Assembly: GCA_034521975.1 (NCBI GenBank)
Contig: JAXHLR010000006.1
Span: 62,001 to 126,000 of the forward strand
Direction of reading: 5' to 3'
DNA length: 64,000 nucleotides
Source: Acidimicrobiales bacterium
GTDB taxonomy: Bacteria; Actinomycetota; Acidimicrobiia; Acidimicrobiales; SKKL01
The notes beneath the pieces were generated by a model, which had not been told where the DNA came from, did not search any database, and saw nothing but the letters and a program-made list of their open reading frames with translations. The position numbers and the translations under genes were made by a program. This document shows positions 8,881 through 17,132 of this stretch, piece after piece. The stretch's first letter is position 1; each line of letters begins with the position of its first letter.

Positions 8881-9786
8881 ATGACCCGCATGCCCGCTGT
8901 CTGTCTGACCGCTGTCCCCGGCAAGAAGCAACGAGCCATCGAGGTGGCCCAGGAGGTCGAGCACCGAGGGTTCAGCGGGATCTACGCCGCCAGCTTCGGC
9001 GATGCCATGGGCCTCTGCCAGGCACTGGCCCAGGCGACCTCCACGATCGAGCTCGCCACCGCCATCCAACCGATCTACATGCGAGTCCCCTCCGAGCTGG
9101 CCACCCACGCCGGCACCATCCACGAGCTCTCCGGCGGACGGTTCCGCCTCGGTCTGGGCGTGAGCCACGAGCCTGCTCTGGCCCGCATGGGCATCGAGAC
9201 CGGCACCCCGCTGGCGGACATGCGCAGCTACGTCGAGGGACTCAGGGCCGCCGAACGCCAAGCGGGCGAGCTGCCACCGATCGTGCTCGCCACCCTGCGG
9301 GACAAGATGCTCGACCTGGCGGTCGAGATCGCCGACGGGGCGATGTGGGCAAACGGGTCGCTCAGCCACATGGCCCACTCCCTGGCCCGCATCCCCACCG
9401 AGCGACGCGACGCCGGCTTCTTCGTCGCCAACCTGGTGCCGACCGTGATCGACGACGACATCGACGCGGCCCGGGCCGTGAACCGACAGACCATGTGGAT
9501 GTACCTGCGACTACCGAACTACCGCAACTACTGGAAGGCGGCCGGCTACGTCGAGGAGATGGAAGCCATCGAGGCTGCCCTCGAACAGCGCGACCGCGAC
9601 GCCGTCTTTGCTCTCATGTCCGACCGCTGGCTCGACGACTGCACCATCTCGGGTCCCGCGGCACAGGTGCGCGAACGGGTCGAGGCGTGGTTCGACGCGG
9701 GCGTCACCACCCCGGTGCTGGTGCCGTCGTCGACCACGGGCGGCCAGTTCGTGGCCTTCGAAGAGGTGCTCGCGGCCTACTCCTGA
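8881..9786 (+). CDS. LLM-class flavin/F420-dependent oxidoreductase
   Basis: Bacterial luciferase-like TIM-barrel oxidoreductase, 301 residues. The N-terminal PAVCLTAVPGKKQRAIEVAQEVE helix and the LSGGRFRLGLGVSHEP motif (about residues 84-99) are typical of actinobacterial LLM proteins that use F420 or FMN. The substrate is unknown. The gene diverges from the CheA-like gene across about 170 bp and faces imuB tail to tail, so it is likely a single-gene unit. GGAGG precedes the ATG. Confidence 0.85.
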   Translation: MTRMPAVCLTAVPGKKQRAIEVAQEVEHRGFSGIYAASFGDAMGLCQALAQATSTIELATAIQPIYMRVPSELATHAGTIHELSGGRFRLGLGVSHEPALARMGIETGTPLADMRSYVEGLRAAERQAGELPPIVLATLRDKMLDLAVEIADGAMWANGSLSHMAHSLARIPTERRDAGFFVANLVPTVIDDDIDAARAVNRQTMWMYLRLPNYRNYWKAAGYVEEMEAIEAALEQRDRDAVFALMSDRWLDDCTISGPAAQVRERVEAWFDAGVTTPVLVPSSTTGGQFVAFEEVLAAYS

Positions 9787-9800
9787 CGCGGACGCTTGGT

Positions 9801-11393
9801 TCAGTCGTAGACGGCGGCGATCCACCAGCTGCCGCCTTCGAGCACCAGCAGCCGAGCGGCGCCATCGTCGGTCACCATCTGGAACCGGGCCCGCCGTCGG
9901 CGCGACCCAGGGTCCCACCAGCGCTCGTCGACCGGCCACGGCCCCGCCCACGCCACGATCTCGGCCGGTGCGCCGCCGACCACCACCTGTCGGGGCGCCG
10001 CAGTGGGCGTGCCCCGTCCATCGACCCCCACCCGGCGGCCGTGGTGGTCGAGCACCTCGACCCGAACGGCTTCGGCCAACACGGTCGACGGCGACGGTGA
10101 CGGCAACCGCCCCGGCCATGGAGCCACGGCGCCGGTGGGGTCACCGACAGCGCCGACCGCGCGTCGCTCGGTCAGCTCGACCGCCTCGACGGGCACCAGC
10201 ATCACCTGACTCGACGGATCGCGACCGCCGCGCAACTCGGGGACCACCACCGCACCGGAGCCCAACGTCGCCTGCAACCGGGCGAGGGCGCGCGCCGCCC
10301 GTTCGGTGGCCGCCGACTGCCCTCCCCAGAACCCGAGCTGGCGACCCGATGCCGCCCGGACCTCGTCGGGCAGCAAGGCCAGACGGGCGATGCCGCCGGT
10401 GGGGCGGGTGACCGCGGATCCCGACAACCAGCCATCGAGCTGCCACCGGACCCGGTCGGCGATCGCGCCGGGCGACAAGGTTCCTTCGTGACGCCACTGG
10501 CGCTCGAGCCGCTCGCCGTGCTCGGTCTCGGCGGCGATGGTCAGCATCGAACACCCGAGGCCCACGGCGTCGAGCCGCTCGTGCAACCGATCGGCCAGCG
10601 CCTTGGCCACGAACGCCGCCTGGTCGACCCGCTCGGCCGGCGGATCGAGCTCGGTTGCGACCTCGATGTTCGGTGGGACGGGCCGAGCGTCGGGCGGTCG
10701 GGGATCGAGCCCGGAGGCCAACCGGTGCGCGTGATCGCCGGATGGACCGAACCGGGCGGCCACGTCGGCACGGGGCAGGGCGGCGAAGCGGCCGAGGGTG
10801 CCGATGCCCAGACGTTCGAGGACATCGACCAGCTCGGGCGCGTCGAGGGTCGAGATCGGCAAGCCAGCGAGGAAGTCGGGGGTCTCACCCGTCGCGATCA
10901 ACCGGTGAGCGGGGTCGCGGCGACGGGCGGCCAGCGCGGCGGCGAAGGGACCGTCGGCGGTGCCGACCCGCACGTCGATCCGCCGACCGTCGTCTGAGTC
11001 GAACGCCGCAGCTGCAGTTGCCTCGACCAGCGCCATCATCGCTGCGTCGCCCCCGTGGTAGCGCGAAGGCCCCCGGGTGGCGAACGCGCACAGGCCGGGG
11101 CGGGTGACCTCGATGAGTGGGGTGACCGTCTCGATCGCGGCGACCACCGGTTCGAACGTCCGGGCATCGCGGGCCGGATCGTGGTCGAACAGAACCAGAT
11201 CGGGACAGCGGGCCTGGGCCTCGCGGCGCCGCTGTCCTCGCCGCACCCCCTCGGCTCGAGCTGGCGGTGATGTGGCGACGAGCCGGTTGGCGTGCACCAC
11301 CCCCACCGGCTGATCCGACGGGGCCCCCGTGGCGACGACCGGCCAGTCGGGGCACCACACGACCGTGGTACGCACCGATGGCGGAGCCATCAC
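9801..11393 (-). CDS. imuB: ImuB, Y-family polymerase-like mutasome scaffold
   Basis: Catalytically inactive Y-family DNA polymerase homologue that links DnaE2 to the beta clamp during SOS mutagenesis. It has 530 residues. The N-terminus (TTVVWCPDWPVVA) lacks the metal-binding acidic pair of active DinB polymerases. CPDLVLFDHDPARDARTFEPVV and RPGLCAFATRGPSRYHGG are classic ImuB blocks. The C-terminus (PWPVDERWWD...LLVLEGGSWWIAAVYD) is the conserved ImuB tail. It starts with a GTG at 11393 that overlaps the imuA' stop (GTGA), or an ATG at 11390. Confidence 0.93.
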   Translation of the reverse strand: MMAPPSVRTTVVWCPDWPVVATGAPSDQPVGVVHANRLVATSPPARAEGVRRGQRRREAQARCPDLVLFDHDPARDARTFEPVVAAIETVTPLIEVTRPGLCAFATRGPSRYHGGDAAMMALVEATAAAAFDSDDGRRIDVRVGTADGPFAAALAARRRDPAHRLIATGETPDFLAGLPISTLDAPELVDVLERLGIGTLGRFAALPRADVAARFGPSGDHAHRLASGLDPRPPDARPVPPNIEVATELDPPAERVDQAAFVAKALADRLHERLDAVGLGCSMLTIAAETEHGERLERQWRHEGTLSPGAIADRVRWQLDGWLSGSAVTRPTGGIARLALLPDEVRAASGRQLGFWGGQSAATERAARALARLQATLGSGAVVVPELRGGRDPSSQVMLVPVEAVELTERRAVGAVGDPTGAVAPWPGRLPSPSPSTVLAEAVRVEVLDHHGRRVGVDGRGTPTAAPRQVVVGGAPAEIVAWAGPWPVDERWWDPGSRRRRARFQMVTDDGAARLLVLEGGSWWIAAVYD

Positions 11394-12133
11394 CCCACCG
11401 GACGCAGACGGGCCGGCCCCGCGTCGGTGCCGGCAGGAGGTTCGGAACGGACATGGGGTTCGGACCGGGCGGTGGGATGGTCGAAGGTGGCGACGCCCCC
11501 GTCCGGGCCCGGCAACCAGAGCTCGACCGAGCGGGAGCGGGCCGCCTCACGCCGCCCGGTGGCGGTGACCCGGACCCGGCGGGCCTGCAGATGGCCGTGA
11601 CCGGCACCGAGACCCTCCCAGCGACCGTGGCCGGCGGTGAGCACGACGTCGGGAGCTTCGGGCCAACCGGCCGCCACCGGCATCAGGACCGCTCCCCGTT
11701 CGCGAGCCCTGGCCGCCAGACGGCGAGCATCGGTGGGCCGGACCCGGGCGGGGCCGAACAGCACCACGTCGACCGAGTCGACCAGCGCCGCGACCGTGGC
11801 CGCCCAGGTGCCGGGCCGGGGCTCGACCAGCGCCGTGCGGTCGAGCGCCACCCCCAGCTCGGACGCGGCGACCAGGCCCACCGACGGCATCCCCACCATC
11901 ACCACCCACGAGCCCAGCCCGGATGACTCGGCGGCCACCGCCAAGGCCAACGACGTGGCCACGTCACCATCGACGGCCACGATGCTGCCCCGACCCAGCC
12001 CACCGGCGGCGAACAGCGGCTCGAGGGGGGCCAGCACGGGAAGGAGCTGACGGGTGGCCATGGTGACCGGGCGGAACCGCTCGTCGAGCGACCGCAACGC
12101 TGCTCGGGCCTGGGCCCCCTCGGCGACTGCCAT
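11390..12133 (-). CDS. imuA: ImuA', RecA-like mutasome protein
   Basis: SOS-induced RecA/SulA-like partner of ImuB and DnaE2, 247 residues. It shows LEPLFAAGGLGRGSIVAVDGDVATSLALAVAAESS, the degenerate P-loop region expected for actinobacterial ImuA', followed by WVVMVGMPSVGLVAASELGVAL. The ATG at 12133 is preferred because a perfect SOS box and a good -35/-10 pair end only a few bases upstream; longer readings in this frame would run through the operator. First gene of the imuA'-imuB operon. Confidence 0.88.
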   Translation of the reverse strand: MAVAEGAQARAALRSLDERFRPVTMATRQLLPVLAPLEPLFAAGGLGRGSIVAVDGDVATSLALAVAAESSGLGSWVVMVGMPSVGLVAASELGVALDRTALVEPRPGTWAATVAALVDSVDVVLFGPARVRPTDARRLAARARERGAVLMPVAAGWPEAPDVVLTAGHGRWEGLGAGHGHLQARRVRVTATGRREAARSRSVELWLPGPDGGVATFDHPTARSEPHVRSEPPAGTDAGPARLRPVG

Positions 12134-12142
12134 GCCACAGTA

Positions 12143-12158
12143 TCGAACAGATGTTCGA
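12143..12158 (-). promoter_or_regulatory. LexA/SOS box and promoter of imuA'-imuB
   Basis: TCGAACAGATGTTCGA, a perfect TCGAAC-N4-GTTCGA box. On the minus strand it lies in the 18-bp spacer between a -35-like TTGCAC (12170-12165) and a -10-like GATACT. The -10 ends five bases before the ATG, so the mRNA is probably leaderless. LexA binding would block RNA polymerase directly. Confidence 0.9.
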
Positions 12159-12171
12159 TACTGTGCAAGCG

Positions 12172-12324
12172 TCAGGTGACCAGCACCACCACGGCGACCA
12201 GCGTCGCGACGAGGGCCACCACCACCATCACCGCAGCGAGGACCAGCCCCAGCGTCAGGGCGAGCCCCGATCGGACCTCGACATCGGCGAACCGTCGCCG
12301 GAGGCGAGCGCCCCGTTGTCGCAT
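12172..12324 (-). CDS. Small single-span membrane protein
   Basis: Fifty-residue ORF: an arginine-rich N-terminus (MRQRGARLRRRF) followed by a long Ala/Val/Leu helix that fills residues 20-49. It starts 15 bp after the stop of the 109-residue gene upstream, in the same direction, so they probably share a transcript. No family is recognised. It is supported only by its position, a GAGG before the ATG and the clean hydrophobic profile. Confidence 0.45.
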   Translation of the reverse strand: MRQRGARLRRRFADVEVRSGLALTLGLVLAAVMVVVALVATLVAVVVLVT

Positions 12325-12339
12325 CGCCTCGTATCGACC

Positions 12340-12669
12340 TCAGCCCTCGGAGGAAGCCGACTCGGGGATCTCGACCTCGACCCCTGGCCGGTAGTAGATG
12401 TAGAGCTGCTCGACGATCTCGCGCAGTCCATCGAGGTCGGCGCCGTCCTCGAGCTCGAGGGTGATCATGTTGGCGTAGATGTGGATCGCCGAGACCCCGC
12501 CGTGCTCGAACAGGGCGCGAGCCAGGATGTCCGGTGGCCGGTCGTCCTCGACGGGGATCCTGGCGAGGTAGCGCTCGTGTCCCATCCCGGTGAGGCTGCG
12601 GTTGATCTCGAACCGCACCGTGCCTGGCCGGGAGGAGCTGGTCGTGACGGCGGTGATCGGCTGACCCAT
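12340..12669 (-). CDS. Conserved hypothetical protein, possibly NifU N-terminal-like
   Basis: 109 residues, soluble. The pattern EINRSLTGMGHERY followed by a helix and then VSAIHIYANMITLELEDGADLDGLREIVEQLYIYY recalls the Nfu/NifU N-terminal scaffold fold (value-strand-helix-strand with an 'ANMITL' core). No Fe-S-binding cysteines are present. The family call is weak. The gene is upstream of the small membrane ORF and imuA' on the same strand, but imuA' has its own SOS promoter. Confidence 0.6.
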   Translation of the reverse strand: MGQPITAVTTSSSRPGTVRFEINRSLTGMGHERYLARIPVEDDRPPDILARALFEHGGVSAIHIYANMITLELEDGADLDGLREIVEQLYIYYRPGVEVEIPESASSEG

Positions 12670-12705
12670 GGTGGCCGGATCGTAGCGGGCCGGTCCTGGT
12701 TCCGA

Positions 12706-13206
12706 CTAACCCACCCGGGATGGAGGAGCGACCGGCCAGGTCCGCCGCAGCCCCCATGCCGCGATGCCGGCCACGACCAGGGAACCGATCATCAGCGCGG
12801 TGTGCACCAGCTTGAACCCCACATCGTGGTTGGGGTCGAGCAGGATCCCCACCCCTCGGATGGTCCACACGATGACGGTCCACCCGCACAGCAGCGTGGT
12901 GGCGGACACGCCCCAGCTCGACAGACCGGGACCCACCCGCCAGCCTCCGCGCTCCCAACGAGCGGACTCACGCCAGTTGGGGCGACGCCGACCCGCCCAG
13001 CAGGCGGCCAGGACGAGGGCACCGGCGGTGATGAACGACACGGCCAACGCCAAGCGGATCCCTCGAGCGGCGCCGGTCAGGGTCTCGTCGCCCACGATGT
13101 TGCGGATCCGACCGGTCCACATCGCCACGCTGAGCACGCCCAAGGCGACGACGGGCCAGGTGCGGTGCCACCAGCCCGGTACCGGAGGCGATGACGCGAG
13201 CGACAT
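12706..13206 (-). CDS. Four-helix membrane protein of unknown function
   Basis: 166 residues with four predicted transmembrane helices (about residues 15-35, 48-70, 98-118, 130-152) and basic loops. No motif is recognised. It lies upstream of the 109-residue gene and downstream of rnhB on the same strand with short gaps, so it may be part of a longer transcript. Confidence 0.65.
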   Translation of the reverse strand: MSLASSPPVPGWWHRTWPVVALGVLSVAMWTGRIRNIVGDETLTGAARGIRLALAVSFITAGALVLAACWAGRRRPNWRESARWERGGWRVGPGLSSWGVSATTLLCGWTVIVWTIRGVGILLDPNHDVGFKLVHTALMIGSLVVAGIAAWGLRRTWPVAPPSRVG

Positions 13207-13251
13207 GACCGGACGGTATCGCCCCCGCCCCGCCGGGTGGTAGTCGAGGTG

Positions 13252-13962
13252 TCAGGGGTCGAACAGCGAGCCCTGGGGGTCGGGGGCGACGTAGCGCGGC
13301 ACCCCGGTCCAGGGCATGTGGTCCATGAACACCCAGCTGCGTCGGTGGATCGAGGTGGGGCCGTAGCCGGCGAGGGCCAGCTTGTGGCGAGGGCACGGGT
13401 AGCCCTTGTTGGCCTCGAAGTCGAAGCCAGGGAACTCGACCGCCTGGGCCCGCATCATCCGGTCGCGGGTGACCTTGGCCAGGATCGACGCCGAGGCGAT
13501 GGAGAGGCAGGTGGCGTCGCCCTTCACGATCTTGCGGGTGTTGCCACCGCCGATGAAGTCCCAGTTGCCGTCGATGAGCACCTGATCGGGTGTGACACCG
13601 AGTCCCTCGATCGCCCGCCGCGCCGCCAATCGCTGCGCCTCGGACATCCCGAGCTCGTCGCACTCGTCGTGGGTGGCGTGGCCGACCGACCAGGCCACAC
13701 ACCAACCGGCGATGCGGTCGAACAGCGCCTCACGCTCGGGTTCGGTGAGCATCTTGGAGTCCCTCACCTTGTACACCCGCCGGTCGCCGGGCACGACCGC
13801 GGCACCGACGGTGAGGGGACCGGCCCACGCGCCCCGCCCGACCTCGTCGACACCGACCACCACCCGGTGGCCCTCGGCCCACAGCTCGCGCTCGACCATC
13901 AGGGTGGGTCCCGTGGTCTTGAGTGCCCGCCGCAGGCGTGGCGCGGTGGTCGTGGCGTTCAC
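13252..13962 (-). CDS. rnhB: Ribonuclease HII
   Basis: Endoribonuclease that removes RNA from RNA:DNA hybrids and misincorporated ribonucleotides. 236 residues; DEVGRGAWAGPL carries the first catalytic Asp-Glu pair, ILIDGNWDFIG the central aspartate, and SASILAKVTRDRMM the final conserved helix. The GTG start overlaps the rpiB stop (GTGA). A C-terminal WTGVPRYVAPDPQGSLFDP tail is typical of actinobacterial RNase HII. Confidence 0.93.
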   Translation of the reverse strand: MNATTTAPRLRRALKTTGPTLMVERELWAEGHRVVVGVDEVGRGAWAGPLTVGAAVVPGDRRVYKVRDSKMLTEPEREALFDRIAGWCVAWSVGHATHDECDELGMSEAQRLAARRAIEGLGVTPDQVLIDGNWDFIGGGNTRKIVKGDATCLSIASASILAKVTRDRMMRAQAVEFPGFDFEANKGYPCPRHKLALAGYGPTSIHRRSWVFMDHMPWTGVPRYVAPDPQGSLFDP

Positions 13963-14384
13963 CGGTCGCGGGCCTCGGGTTCGACGGTCGCGATGGTGTC
14001 GAGCTCGTCGGCATCGGGATCGGCGGAGAGGAAGGCGTCGAGCATCTCGGCCGCGACCTCCTCAGAGGTGAGCCGCAGGCCCATGGCCAACACGTTGGCG
14101 TCGTTCCACCGGCGGGCACCCCTCGCGGTCTCGGCGTCGGTGCACAGCGCGGCCCGCACACCGGCAACCTTGTTGGCCGCGATCGACACACCGGTGCCGG
14201 TCCAACAGCAGACGACCCCGCGATCGGCGCGTCCGTCGGCCACCGCCTCGCCGACGCGGCGACCCACCTCGGGCCACGGATCGTCCTCTGCGATCACGGT
14301 CACGTCGTGGCCGGCGGCGACGAGGCGCTGGGTGATCGCCGCGGTGAGCGAGGTGGTTTCGTCGGTTCCGAACGCGATCTGCAT
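13959..14384 (-). CDS. rpiB: Ribose-5-phosphate isomerase B family protein
   Basis: RpiB/LacA/LacB-type sugar-phosphate isomerase, 141 residues. It interconverts ribose-5-phosphate and ribulose-5-phosphate in the pentose phosphate pathway. It shows CCWTGTGVSIAANKVAGVRAALC, the active-site region with the catalytic cysteine block, and ARRWNDANVLAMGLRL. The N-terminus IAFGTDETTSLT departs from the usual 'GSDHAG', so a sugar-phosphate isomerase of related specificity is possible. Coupled to rnhB. Confidence 0.82.
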   Translation of the reverse strand: MQIAFGTDETTSLTAAITQRLVAAGHDVTVIAEDDPWPEVGRRVGEAVADGRADRGVVCCWTGTGVSIAANKVAGVRAALCTDAETARGARRWNDANVLAMGLRLTSEEVAAEMLDAFLSADPDADELDTIATVEPEARDR

Positions 14385-14411
14385 CTCGGCACCCGAGCCT
14401 ACGCTGGGTCC

Positions 14412-17132
14412 ATGACCCGTCGCGTGACAGTCGTGCCCCACACTCACTGGGACCGCGAGTGGTATCGCCCGTTCCAGTCGTTCCGGGCCGATCTGGTGGC
14501 GCTGCTCGACGAGCTCCTCCCCCGCCTCGACGCCGACCCCTCGGCCGGTCACTTCATGCTCGACGGTCAGATGGCGGTCGTCGACGACTACCTCGAGATC
14601 CGTCCCGAAGCCGAACCCCTCATGCGCCGACTGGCCGCCTCGGGTCGGCTGGGGGTGGGGCCCTGGTACATCCTCATGGACGAGTTCCTCGTGTCGGGCG
14701 AGACCATCGTGCGCAACCTCGAGATGGGCCTCGACCGCGCCGCGACCTTCGGTGGCGCCATGCGGGTCGGCTACCTGCCCGACATGTTCGGCCACATCGC
14801 CCAGATGCCCCAGATCCTCACCCAGTTCGGCTTCTCCGACGCCGTCGTGTGGCGCGGCGTCCCGACCGCGATCGACCAGAGCCCCTTCTGGTGGCGAGCT
14901 CCCGACGGATCGACGGTGAAGGCCGAGTACCTGCCGAGGGGATATGGCAACGGAGCCCGTCTTCCCGACGACGCCAAGGACCTCGTCGAACGCATCCGGG
15001 AGTTCGACCGCGCCCAGACCCGCTTCGTCGGCGACGGCCCCATCCTCTGGATGAACGGCACCGACCATCAGGTCCCGGCCTCGCACCTCGGGCGTCTGGT
15101 CGCCGAGGCCAACGACCAACAGGACGACTACGAACTGGTGGTCGGGTCGCTGCCCGAGCACCTGGCCCTCACCTCGGCCGATGGCGCCCCCACCTGGACC
15201 GGCGAGCTGCGATCCGGCTCGCGGGCGAACCTGTTGATGGGGGTGGCCTCCAATCGCACCGACGTCCGACAGGCTACCGCCAGGGCGGAGCGGTCGGTGG
15301 AGCGTCTCGCCGAACCGCTGGCCACCATGGCCGCGGTGGCGGGGTACGAGTGGCCCTCCACGTTCCTCGGCCTGGCGTGGCGCAACCTGGTGCTCGACTC
15401 CGCCCACGACTCGGTGTGCGCCTGCTCGGTCGACGAGGTGTGCGACGCGGTGCTGGTCCGCTACGCGGAGGCGAACCGCATCGCCGAGGCGGTGGCCGGC
15501 CAGGCCTTGGAGGCGGTGGCGTCGAGCCTCGCCGAACCGGCGACGATCGTCGCCAACACCTCGGGCCGCACTCGCGGGGGCCTGATCGAGCTGGAACTGC
15601 CGGGCAACGGTACCGACGACAGCCTGCAGCTGCTGTCCGAACGCCCGGAGCGGGAGTTGATCCACACCGTCGCCCGCAGCGACGCGCCCACGGTGGTCGA
15701 GCGCGAACTGCACATCCACCTCGGTGTCCAGGGTGTCGAGATCGACACCAGCGACGATTCCTCGGTCGACGTGACCATCCACGCCGACCCTGCCCACCGT
15801 CGCCAGCCGACCTTCGGGTGGGTCGTCACCGAGCTGCGGTCGATGGTCGACCACGCCCCCGACGGCGCAGTGCGGGTGTGGCTTCGGCGGCCACCCACCC
15901 GGAAGGTGCTCGCCCGGGTTGGCGACGTACCCGGCCTGGGATGGACGGCCTGGACACCAGGTCTGCTCGACGTCGACCCCGTCCAGGTACTGCCGGCCGC
16001 TCGGCCCAACCGTGAAGAGTTGAGCACCGCCAAGGTTGGAAACTCTTCACAGAATCCCGCGGTGGCAGCCCTCGGGCTCGCCAATGGACTGGTCACCGTC
16101 GAGGTCGATCCTGACGACGGCACCTTCTCGGTCAACGGCCACGGCGGACTGGGGAGATTGGTCGACGACGGGGACGAGGGCGACACCTACAACCACTCTC
16201 CCCCGTCGCACCAGCAGGTCATCGACACGCCCGACTCGGTGCAGGTCGCAGTGACCGAATCGGGACCGCTCCGTGGTCGCGTGCAGGTCACCTGCAACTA
16301 CACCTGGCCCGAGGAGGTCGTCGACGGGGTCCGGGTCGGGTCGGTGCCGGTCGAGGTGTCCACCACCCTCGAGCTACGGGCAGGCGAGTCGCTGGTTCGG
16401 GTCACGACCGCTCTCGACAACCGCTGCCGCGATCATCGGCTGCGGGTGCACCTCCCCCTGGTCGAGCCGGCCGAGGGCTCCGAGGCCGAGTGCGCCTTCG
16501 GGGTCGTCACCCGTGGCCTCGTCGCCGAAGGCGGCGAGACCGAGACGGCGCTGGCCACCTTCCCGTCCCGGCGGTTCGTGCGGGCGGGCGGGATCACCGT
16601 CGCCCACGAGGGTCTGACCGAGTACGAACTGGTCGACATCGAGGGCGAGACGGCCCGGACCCTGGCCGTCACCTTGCTGCGCTGCACCGGGTGGCTGTCC
16701 CGAGGGCCCATGGCCTACCGACCCCAGCCCGCTGGGCCCGTGCTCGAAGCACCCGGAGCTCAGATGTCGGGCCGCCAGGAGATGCGGTGGGCGGTCCAGG
16801 TCGCCCATCCCGGCGATGCGGCTCCCGATCCCTACGCCATGGTCGACGACGCGTTCCTCCCGCTGTTGGTCACCCGCGGCGACGGCGGCGGCACGTCGCC
16901 GCTGCACCACCAGCTGGTCGATGTGCAAGGCGCCGAAGCTTCCGCGGTGCTCGGTCGTGGCGCTCGGGTCGAGGTGCGCGTGTTCAACCCGTCAGCCGAA
17001 CCGACCGAGGTCGCGGTACCGCACCGGTCCGGGTGGGTGTGCGACCTTTCGGGGAGAGCGATCGAACGCTTCGACCAGCGCCTCCGACTACCACCCTGGC
17101 GCATCGCCACCCTGTCACTCGACAGGCACTGA
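14412..17132 (+). CDS. Glycoside hydrolase family 38 alpha-mannosidase
   Basis: 906 residues from the ATG at 14412. The N-terminal catalytic block has HTHWDREWY (residues 10-18, zinc-binding His/Asp) and the nucleophile Asp124 in YLPDMFGHIAQMP, both defining GH38. WMNGTDHQVP and a middle three-helix domain follow, then a long beta-rich C-terminal half. No signal peptide, so probably an intracellular enzyme releasing alpha-mannose from imported or host glycans. It ends directly against the convergent gene at 17133 with no spacer. Confidence 0.9.
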   Translation: MTRRVTVVPHTHWDREWYRPFQSFRADLVALLDELLPRLDADPSAGHFMLDGQMAVVDDYLEIRPEAEPLMRRLAASGRLGVGPWYILMDEFLVSGETIVRNLEMGLDRAATFGGAMRVGYLPDMFGHIAQMPQILTQFGFSDAVVWRGVPTAIDQSPFWWRAPDGSTVKAEYLPRGYGNGARLPDDAKDLVERIREFDRAQTRFVGDGPILWMNGTDHQVPASHLGRLVAEANDQQDDYELVVGSLPEHLALTSADGAPTWTGELRSGSRANLLMGVASNRTDVRQATARAERSVERLAEPLATMAAVAGYEWPSTFLGLAWRNLVLDSAHDSVCACSVDEVCDAVLVRYAEANRIAEAVAGQALEAVASSLAEPATIVANTSGRTRGGLIELELPGNGTDDSLQLLSERPERELIHTVARSDAPTVVERELHIHLGVQGVEIDTSDDSSVDVTIHADPAHRRQPTFGWVVTELRSMVDHAPDGAVRVWLRRPPTRKVLARVGDVPGLGWTAWTPGLLDVDPVQVLPAARPNREELSTAKVGNSSQNPAVAALGLANGLVTVEVDPDDGTFSVNGHGGLGRLVDDGDEGDTYNHSPPSHQQVIDTPDSVQVAVTESGPLRGRVQVTCNYTWPEEVVDGVRVGSVPVEVSTTLELRAGESLVRVTTALDNRCRDHRLRVHLPLVEPAEGSEAECAFGVVTRGLVAEGGETETALATFPSRRFVRAGGITVAHEGLTEYELVDIEGETARTLAVTLLRCTGWLSRGPMAYRPQPAGPVLEAPGAQMSGRQEMRWAVQVAHPGDAAPDPYAMVDDAFLPLLVTRGDGGGTSPLHHQLVDVQGAEASAVLGRGARVEVRVFNPSAEPTEVAVPHRSGWVCDLSGRAIERFDQRLRLPPWRIATLSLDRH

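Noticed and set aside
13959-15854. Minus-strand 631-codon frame beyond rpiB
   Set aside because: Only the part below 14384 is rpiB; the rest is antisense to the GH38 mannosidase, whose catalytic motifs are clear.
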